A stretch of 64,000 nt of DNA from Temnothorax longispinosus (taxonomy: Eukaryota > Arthropoda > Insecta > Hymenoptera > Formicidae): positions 6,456,623 to 6,520,622 of the forward strand of contig NC_092359.1 of NCBI RefSeq assembly GCF_030848805.1, in the 5' to 3' direction. Below are positions 55,496 to 64,000 of this stretch, piece by piece; the first letter of the stretch is position 1; each line of letters starts with the position of its first letter. A program made the translations under genes and the position numbers. The notes beneath the pieces are model-generated. The model ran no database searches. It worked only from the letters and a program-made list of their open reading frames with translations, and had not been told where the DNA came from.

Positions 55496-58400
55496 CGAAC
55501 GTTATGCGATTTCGCGTGCTATTAAATAAAATCCATTTACTGCGAACAAAATTGCCAACTTTCAAGCCACGCGACGTGAGTTCACTGGCCGCCATTCTCT
55601 AAATTTTATCGCCTATCATCGATACCGAGCTGAGAAGCCATAATAAACTTTGTCGCAGGAACAATATATTCCTCGCTAGAAACGAATACAGGATATACAT
55701 GTATAAATTGATTGATTTTTTAGTAGGTATAAAACTGACTAGAGTATTTTATATTGCAGATTTTTGTGAATTGTTGTATATTGAGCGAAATTTTAATATC
55801 ATTTATCGATAGATCCCTCGAAAGATTCACGGTCAAATTTATCGGACGTGCAACTAAAAGAATATTAAATGCATTCGAAGCTGCGTGCGTGGGCATAGAT
55901 TTACATAATATCGATACAGGTGGGCTACAAGAATATATAATCCTCAGGTCGGCCAGCTTTGAAATATCACATTTCGCGTGGCATAATCCGTTCCTTTAAT
56001 TTGCATATTAAATACATATTCGAGTCCCTATATACTCTTTCCCTTTCTCTTCTCTCTTTCTTTCTCTTTGCTATCCCTCTAAACCCCTCGACACATATTT
56101 ATATACCTATCCGCGGATTCATCTCGGATTCTACGAGGTTGCTTTTGCGCATAGTATTTGGGTGGACATACAGAAGAATGGGAGAATGAAAAAATACAAC
56201 TCTCCGGGGAATTCGTTAAACAAGAAATTGTTCATTACACGGGATCATCCCCGGCTTTACGCTCGGGCGATGCTTTGTGCGATTTCGTTGCAATTATACG
56301 CTTTTTATTATTTGCTTTTCTTAGTAATCTCAGTGACGCTATTCTTTTAATTTAGTGAAAAATGTGACACATACTTGAAATTATTAGTATTTGGATGCGC
56401 ACTACCACCTATGATGAAACCAAACTGTTATGAGAATGAAATATTTTAAAGAAGTATATTAATTCGCTCTTTTTCTCTAATAAAGTAAGATGTAATGGTT
56501 TTCGTATGGCACATATGTATATATCAAAGTTTTTGTTGACTTATTTTCCTCATGGGACACGTCATAATATGATAATATGGTTGAAAAGTTTACATTAACA
56601 AAAGTATATCATCATTCATCTAAATTTATTTTCTCAACCCAATCAAGAATGACTACCGAGTTTTTAACGCATGAGTTATTAAAAAATAGCTACATATGTA
56701 TGTTTTTATTTCACCCCGAACAAAATATATTTTAGCAATTTTGTTATAGTTATTATGTTTCCTAATAAATAATATAAATAAACAATTTTCTTCTGCAATT
56801 CTGTACAATTATGTATAATTGCAATTAAATGAATGTAAAATATAGTTAATAATTAATATACCATTATATAGTTTTCTTAATTAATATTGGATATTGTCTT
56901 GTTTGTTAAAAAATCATTTTACGTTAAAATACTAAGAATAAACAATTTTCGCGACATGCCGCCAAACGTTAGAAGATTTTATAAAGGAATGTATCATAGA
57001 ATATTAATCCATAATCAATCTTTTTTTTATGAAATCAATCGCATACGACTGAACAGGTTTCATTTTTAACGCGCACGACCCTTTGCCGTCCCTTTCTCGT
57101 TCTCCTTCCGCTCCTTGCTCTCGACTGCTTCCAGAACGCGGAACGCGAGTAGAAGATATAGAGAGCTAGTAAGAATCAAAGGAGACAATATAAGGGAGGA
57201 GGAAACGAGACTGTCGTGTCAGAAAGAAATGAAGACAGAGCTATCAGTTACAGAACGCCGTCTGCACGGAAGCAATTCATTCCGCTTCAACTGTTCAACT
57301 CTTATCCGTCCAAGGTTTTCCTTCCATTTTTCTGATCCTATCCCCTCTCCCGCCGAAATCTTTTGATCTCGGCTGCTGCTCTCACCTGCGCCACATGTAG
57401 CATATGAACTTTGAGTAAAAGCGATATCTTTAAAAAAAAAAGAAGAAATGGAAAGAAACATAACTCTAGAAAAAAAATTATATCTGTGACAGGTACGAGT
57501 AATGTGTCAGTCTTTGAAAATCTAAAAGAATCGGAAGAATTTGTTTGTTACATTCCGAAATAAAAATATTTAACTGAAAGTCAGTTGCACAAACGAAACA
57601 TTTCTCCAAATTTCATCTAAAAAAAATATACGGTTTTGTTGATATGCTTAATGATAAAACAGCAGTGTGCAAAAATGTCCTTATATGTAGCTAATTTAAT
57701 TAAATACTATTATGTTTTCGTATTACGCGATTGTTTTGTATTACGATTCGTATCTAATCTGTGCATAAAATTAAATATATTTTTGCATATAGAATGACGT
57801 ATGTTAGCTTCAACAAAAGAACACTAACAGTGCAATTGAAAAGTGGACAAAGGCATCGTTATAACTGTTTCCATATTCTATAATTGCACGTTTTGACGTC
57901 ATATAATCTCTGAAAAGAGATCGTATTTTTTGTTATTTATATAGTCGGAATCATGGAAACGAAGACACGGCTTGAATTCACATGTACAATGCACAGTATG
58001 CAATTGCCGTGGGCGATATTGTTAATCCTGCGTCACACGCTATCATTTTGACATACAGACTTTATTCCCCGTGATAACTCCAAGAGAGAAGTAGAGCATT
58101 ACAGGATTATAATTCTCTACATTTTAATTACATTCAAGCATCAACATTCACGCGCGCCGATTCCGTTGACTGCAATTATTATATAAAATGTCCCAACTCT
58201 CTTCAATATAATTTTAACATTATAAATCTTTTGAATTAAAGTATAACATCGAATTGTTTTTAAATAAAATGCATTGCTGATCAATAAGTGTTTTGATTTT
58301 TATTTTTAAAATACGTTTAAATCTTATTCGATTCTGTTAAATTACACGGAAAGAATTAAAATAGTTTTTCAGATATACAAAACAAAGTATTATTACAGAT

Positions 58401-59980
58401 ATTCTATACATTTTTATTAAGGTTATATCCAAAATACCGAACTTTGCTGTGTATCAGTCGGTTATACGTTGACCGCGAATATCTGTCAACATTGCGAGTG
58501 ACAATGAAAAATTCTGGTGGCGTACAACGGGGAGTTAAAGCGCAGCGCGCATCACCGATGGAATTACGAGCGCTTGATCGGCCTTAATCCCGGCTTGTAA
58601 CTCATAACACTGCTTTACGAGCGTCTGCACAAATATAGGTATGCTTGTATTAAGAACCAAATTCGCGCTAAGCGAAGAGTACATTAACCATAAAAAGCAA
58701 TTCTTAGCACCGCAATAGCATCTCTCCCTGTCCCTCGTGTTGAGAGCGAAGAAACTCTGAAAGTGAAGGGATTATGTTCCCCTTGTGCCGAGCTAGCAAA
58801 TTTTGTTATTTGTTTGACCGGCCATGCTGACTCTTTATCTTTAACTATAAAAAAATAAGAAATATCTAGCTTACCACACAAACAAAAAAATAAATTAGTA
58901 AAAAAATTACTCGTATTGAAAGTTATAAAGAAACGAGTATATATTATAATTAATAATTATTATATTTGAATTATTTCTTTTGAACCCACATAGATCAGTT
59001 AACTTTTGGAAAATGCCATTAAAGTCGGTCAGGTTTATTTTATTAAATTACTTTTCTTTCAATTTCCTACGAAAGCGTGCTCAGCGATTTTCAAAATATA
59101 CATCTGCACTAACAATTAACGCGAATTATATATAATCTCAATTCCTTTTCAGTTTTCAAGCCTTTATTTAAAAAAATTCAAAAGTCCTGAGATTGTTTCG
59201 AGATTACGAATTTGATGAGTTTAACACTGACAAAATCCCCGATGAAAGTAACAATTTGATAAATATTCCTTTTAACTGGAAGTGCATAAAAAGAATTTTT
59301 TTGTGTCAAACAATAAACTTCTGATACGAAACCTGATAGAATTGACTTCTATAGATTTCTTTTCCACTCTGTGTATGTCTCTCTCTCTCTCTCTCTCTCT
59401 AAACATACATATATATGTATATATATATCTCTTTCTCCGTATATATATTTCACTTTCAGTATGCAAACATAGTGGCTTTAATTATGCGGACTAATTACCT
59501 GAATTAGCGCGAATTAACCCTGTGGTCCGTTTGACCCGCTGCTCTCTGCCGGTCCCAAACTCGCTGATAATCCGAATGCGGCGCGCACTGATTACCAAAG
59601 ATCGGTGAGACCTTCCTGCACTTACCGCAAACTACAAGTCAAACCCAAGCTTTGAAAGCGTGTCGCGTTAATTTTCGACCTATTTACTATGGGCCTAGAG
59701 GGATAATGAACATTGAAAGTCACATACAAGAAATTGATCGTCGGCGCGTTGTTTTGATCGTATAGAGCCCTTCTATATTCCCTTTTATATCTATTTATAT
59801 TTAAAAAAAATTCGCGAGAGATTAATAAAAAGATAATATAAATGAGTAAATATATAGAGATAATAAAAACAGATATAATAATCGAGTAAGATATGACAAG
59901 AAATATTATATGATATAATAATTAGAAAAAATTTAATAAACAACTATATATAAATAAGCCAGATGATGAGAGAGAGAGAG
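55496..59980. other. Presumed intron, mostly AT-rich
   Basis: Contains a small CpG-rich patch at about 57060-57380, a CT microsatellite at 59377-59400 followed by TA-rich DNA to about 59427, and homeodomain-type TAATTA sites near 59491-59515. No coding sequence recognised. Confidence 0.5.
59377..59400 (+). repeat. CT microsatellite
   Basis: Twelve CT units adjoining an alternating AT/CA stretch. Confidence 0.9.
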
Positions 59981-61559
59981 AGAGAGAAAAAAGGAAAAAT
60001 GTAATAAAGGAATGATAATAAAAGATATATATGTGCAAATAGCATTACATTAGGTTTGTGTACCGGTAAGTGACTAATAAAAGAAAAAATTATTAATTAG
60101 AAGGTTATTATTAGGAAAGTTGTTACTTGGTTTACTAGAATAATATTAATTTCATGCTGGTTGATCGCAACGTAATGTCACAAAGGAATGATTCGCCGCT
60201 TTCTTGTCGAGGTGATGCGCAGCCTCGTCTTTCCGGCCAGCCGACGTTCCGATATCGCTCGTTATTAAAATTAAATTGCATTATTAACGCTTCACGAACG
60301 ATTTCCGACGGTTTGTACGGCAATTTGCGGCCGAGAGAGCGTCCGTGGAAATTCGAAAAGGGATTAACCAGCTGACCCCCTGTCCCCACCGCTCTACTTC
60401 AACTCGCCTCTTGCCTTCCCTCCCTCTTCTCTCCACCCTCTTTACAAAGCCTCTCTCTGCCGTGCCTTGCAGGCCGAGGGATTTATACAATTAATTCTCT
60501 AATTTGTCGCGCTCACGTCGGATTTCGTCGGTAATAGATTTTCATCGATCGTCAACCCGTTTCTGCCATAGCTTTTTACTACTACTTGCCCTCCCCCTCC
60601 TCCCTGTCATTCTCTCTTTGCTCCGTTTTTGCGGCATATATTTTGTTCGATTCTCATGCGTCATAATAATTATTTTCGCTATAATGAAAACCGCAGCAAT
60701 GCAGCTGACGATTGGTCATATACGGTGCAAAAGCTTTGTCGCTTTCACGAATTTTATTAAAAAGTAAATGCGCAATATATAATAAAATAATTTATATTGA
60801 TAACTCTTAATATTTTCTTCATTATAGTTTAATATCAAATCGAAAATACAGTGATAGTGATTTACCATGAAATTTCAAAGAGATGAACGTACACACATAT
60901 ACGTACACCCACATAAATTATTATCCCTTTATATTTTACAAGTATAATTGTGGACAGCAAGCTTTTCCTTTTCAATTACTACGTAACGCGTATCTGTGTA
61001 ACGCTAAAAAATTGAAATTTCAATGAAATTGGAAATTTGAGAATATACTGACATGTTTAATTTATATTTTTTATCAGGTACATATCATTGTATAAAGCAA
61101 TATTTTACACGAATATAATTCATTTTGCTCAAACATAATTTTTCTCTCCTCTGAAAAATGAAAATTTGTGATATGTGACTCTTGAAATACAATCCTTTTT
61201 TTTTACCGCAATACCACGGTTATTTTCGTAAAACCCAATTTATTTTGTAGGTTGCAAGTGAAAATTAAATTTTTATATATTGTTTTGCGCACTACACGTG
61301 TTAAGGCACAACAAAGTGCACAAATTTTTCCGGTACTTAACGTCAGCGATAATATTGCAAGCAATATAATAAACTAGCATTGAACAATTGTTACATTTAA
61401 CTGATATATTTAATGTTGAGAATTGAGCCAATAATTTCTAAAATTTTCGTGGCAGTTTGACAAATTTACATGCTGAAGTGTCATTTATTCATATTTGCCG
61501 AAAATATGCACCGGTATATTGATTCAGTTATAACGATTTATTGAATTAACACTTTTCAG
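59981..61559. other. Presumed intron without recognisable gene
   Basis: A GA run precedes it (about 59969-59986). A CpG-rich island lies at about 60150-60700 and is followed by AT-rich DNA. TTTTTTATCAG|GTACAT at 61077/61078, with a TACTGAC branch-point match 25 bases upstream, resembles a recursive splice point with a weak donor half. Confidence 0.5.
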
Positions 61560-61868
61560 GAATATCGCGACGCCTATATGGGCGCAATATATGGTTTATT
61601 AAAGTATTCTTGTTGCGTGTTTTTTTTTTGCGTACTAAAGGTGACGTACGAGAGAAATGTGCTAAAGATTTGTCGCAATACTTGGAACGAGTCTGTAGGT
61701 CAAAAGGTGTTGCGGAAGAGAGTTCGACATTGCTTGGGGTTTTCCGGGTCTCCACGAGTGGCACTCACGCGGATACTCGAAGGGATAATAAGATCGTCGC
61801 GTGGATCTGCGAGAAGTCCGACCTCTCCTCGAGGTGACCTTTTGCAAACCATCGAGAATCGTCAGTGA
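61560..61868 (+). CDS. Low-confidence candidate exon on the + strand
   Basis: AACACTTTTCAG| at 61559 is a fair acceptor. From there one frame stays open for 102 codons to a TGA ending at 61868, starting EYRDAYMGAIYGLLKYS. An internal donor AAAG|GTGACG at about 61641 would instead give a 27-codon exon. The peptide resembles no part of Musashi proteins that I know, and a second frame is also open from about 61610. It could be an alternative last exon or chance. Confidence 0.15.
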   Translation, partial: EYRDAYMGAIYGLLKYSCCVFFFCVLKVTYERNVLKICRNTWNESVGQKVLRKRVRHCLGFSGSPRVALTRILEGIIRSSRGSARSPTSPRGDLLQTIENRQ

Positions 61869-62297
61869 TATAACAGCTATAAAGAGAACGAGAGAGGGGA
61901 TAAAGGGGACAGATTTTGTTCCGCATTCAATTAACAATTTGCCTTTGCTCGGAGACGAATGTAAGATGCTCGAGTACCGGTGCTTACAATAATCCAGTTT
62001 TCTCGAGCATTGTCATCGTTCCACCGGAACTTTTCTCGAATAAAAACAAAGAATAAGCAGCAGAGAAAGAGAAAGGGATAAGAAATAGCAGAATATATAA
62101 TAATATAAGGGAAAGAGAAGCAGACAGGGAGGGAGTGAGAAAACACAGCAAAGTAAGACCGATTAAGAGTTTACTACATAATGAAAACGATTATTGGAAA
62201 CAAAATTACACAACATGTATAAGAAAACGATTTGAATAATATACGTACTTAAAATTCCACGATGTAGTGCATAGTATTATGCTACTATAACAAGCAC
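61869..62297. other. Presumed intron, nothing recognised
   Basis: Purine-rich then AT-rich DNA between the candidate exon and the Harbinger-like MITE; no signal seen. Confidence 0.5.
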
Positions 62298-62300
62298 TAA

Positions 62301-62440
62301 GAGCCGATTTCACAGTCTCCGATTAATGTGATCTTCCGATTAAACTCACTTTGCATCTCTTTCTAACTGTCTCCCTAGAAAGAGACGAAGGGTGAGTTTA
62401 ATCGGAGGATCAAGTTAATCGGAGACTGTGAAATCGGCCC
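62301..62440. mobile_element. PIF/Harbinger-like MITE, nearly complete palindrome
   Basis: Arms 62301-62365 and 62376-62440 match at roughly 57 of 65 positions around a 10-base centre. Ends are GAGCCGATTTCACAG and, inverted, GGGCCGATTTCACAG. The element is flanked by TAA on both sides (62298-62300 and 62441-62443), the three-base target duplication typical of PIF/Harbinger, whose ends often start GGGCC or similar. No coding capacity. Confidence 0.82.
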
Positions 62441-62443
62441 TAA

Positions 62444-63618
62444 AACAAACACGAAAAGACGTTATTTCAATTAATGTACTAATTTAGGAATATCATAAAA
62501 CTTTGAAAACTTGACATGTGTTCTTTTAACAGAACATATAAAAAGTTTCAGTATTATTACATAATTATAACCATAACAATTAAATGTATTATATGAAAGT
62601 GTATTATATAGAAGGCAATCGACAATCAAGTAAGAGAGAAAAAAAGAAGGAAGGATGCATTTGTCTCCTCCTAACTGCCCCCCGTTATTGCTTCGACCTC
62701 GACTAACGTCACAACGGTCGGTGGAAACTGCTAAAATAGTGGAATAATAATATTCCGCGCGATTCCGTCCAGCATTAGCGATTCTTTGAGCGAGTAATGA
62801 AGGAATTTGAATATTTCCCTCGCGCGCCGTTCCCCCGGCGCACGAGCTTCCAAGTCAATTACCGGATTCAACCACCGTCCTACGTTCCGCGGCCGCTTTA
62901 TTAAAACAATTCGCTCGATCCCACCCTACCACGACACCCTCTCAATCCTCCCCAGCGGCACCGCGCGAGAGCGTGGACTGCCGCGACTTCGTCCCCCCCC
63001 TCCCGCCTCTTGCCAACCCCCATCGCTTCCATCATCGACCTCCTCACGGCGCCTCGGATTATTATCGCGATGGAACTCGAGACTCGAGGAAAACGAAACT
63101 GTTGCTCGTAACAATGGCCGCGTCGTAAAGGAGTTACGGTCTCGGGGTAAACGACTCGTAGGCAGAAACTCCTGTCAACGCCATAGTATCATTTTTGTGA
63201 ACTTCAGAGTTAATGCTACATATATTTCATACTTAACTTTGGTGACCTACTCTGATGCCATTTATTTAAATTTAGATTACCCTTACTTATTGTTAGAGCA
63301 AGAAGTCTTGATATCTTTTAACCAATATGTCCAAGGCGTCAACATACCGAATTGTTTTATCATAAAATTTTAAGACGTCCACTACATTTTTATGATTAGA
63401 TATTTCAGAACATAAATAATTTGAATCTGTATTGAAGTAACAATATTATTTCTACTAAAATTAAAAATATTATAATAATCACGATTATCCAAATGGAGTA
63501 ATAAATAAGAGTTAAACATTACATTCACATTTATCTCGTACATATAATTTGAACAATAAGTTTAATTTTATCAATGTTTATTAAAATGGTAACGCTATTT
63601 TTATTGGTGTTATTGGCT
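62444..63618. other. Presumed intron with CpG-rich island
   Basis: The island at about 62690-63180 is C-rich, and the frame 62807-63373 (188 aa) crosses from it into AT-rich DNA. The product is low-complexity at first and unrecognised. The remainder is AT-rich. Confidence 0.5.
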
Positions 63619-63782
63619 AGGTTTACACCCTGAATTTAGGTCGCGGCCTATACCTCAAATTCGACCTAAATTATTTAGGCCGCCTGCTGTAAACATTTGA
63701 TAGGCGGCCGAAACTTAGCTTCAGGTCAGACTTTAGGTTGAATTTGAGGTATAGGCCGCGGCCTAAATGTCCCGGTGTACCC
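63619..63782. mobile_element. Unclassified foldback/MITE-like element
   Basis: Inverted arms 63635-63670 and 63732-63767 match at 34 of 36 positions, with GGTTTACACC at the left and GGTGTACC at the right extending the similarity outward. Inside lies a second inverted pair, GGCCGCCT (63678-63685) and AGGCGGCC (63702-63709). A target duplication is not clear, partly because of the C run after 63780, so the superfamily is open. Confidence 0.7.
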
Positions 63783-64000
63783 CCCCCCCGTGCCCATTAT
63801 TCAATTTATTATAATAATCTTATCAAATATATTCAGCCCACATATTACCATGTAATCGACCTCTTTTAAAAAATAATTCAAGGAAATAAATTCTATTTTA
63901 TCAGATTGCGTTCGCTTTGCTAATCAATTATCCGTTTCCCTTAGCGATTTGAATCATCTACAGCAAATCGATGCCTCTATCAGCTGTGACGGCAAAATCC
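63783..64000. other. Presumed intron, window end
   Basis: C run, then AT-rich DNA; nothing recognised. Confidence 0.5.

Noticed and set aside
55308..55529. Peptide with CCVCGD resembling a zinc-finger start
   Set aside because: No further correctly spaced Cys pairs; it overlaps the hairpin and other open frames.
62807..63373. 188-aa frame on the plus strand
   Set aside because: Starts in C-rich low-complexity DNA and runs into AT-rich intron with no family similarity.

Overview
The window looks like nuclear DNA of an insect, probably a hymenopteran and possibly an ant. I infer this from one recognisable insect-type coding exon with GT-AG splice sites, long AT-rich stretches broken by CpG-rich islands, very many CT/GA microsatellites, and short non-autonomous DNA transposons. 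Nothing prokaryotic is present. The species call is inference only.

Only one coding segment can be supported with confidence: a 49-nt internal exon on the + strand at 37124-37172. It encodes IEDAMLMFDKQTNRHR plus the first base of a Gly codon. This is the middle of the second RNA-recognition motif (RRM2) of a Musashi-family RNA-binding protein, best matching the Rbp6 branch. I found neither the preceding exon (end of the RRM1-RRM2 linker and start of RRM2) nor the following exon (FGFVTF ribonucleoprotein motif 1 onward). The window is therefore read as two partial giant introns, at least 37.1 kb upstream and at least 26.8 kb downstream, around one microexon-sized coding exon.

The intronic DNA holds several discrete structures. 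At 11120-11590 a tRNA-like box A/box B unit is bracketed by inverted copies of a tail motif, which suggests a SINE or a small Penelope-like element. At 31626-31852 there is a 227-bp element with TTAA duplications and piggyBac-like ends. At 62301-62440 there is a 140-bp almost fully palindromic PIF/Harbinger-like MITE with TAA duplications. At 63619-63782 there is an unclassified foldback element. A 24-bp-stem hairpin lies at 55419-55495, and two adjacent 8-bp-stem hairpins lie about 420 bases upstream of the exon. A diverged tandem repeat occupies 53120-53470.

Most of the longer open frames lie in GC-rich or pyrimidine-rich islands that are open in several frames at once, and they resemble no family I know. 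Two open segments with good splice signals are listed as low-confidence exon candidates: minus strand 28933-29082 and plus strand 61560-61868. No rRNA gene, intact tRNA gene, CRISPR array or operon is seen.
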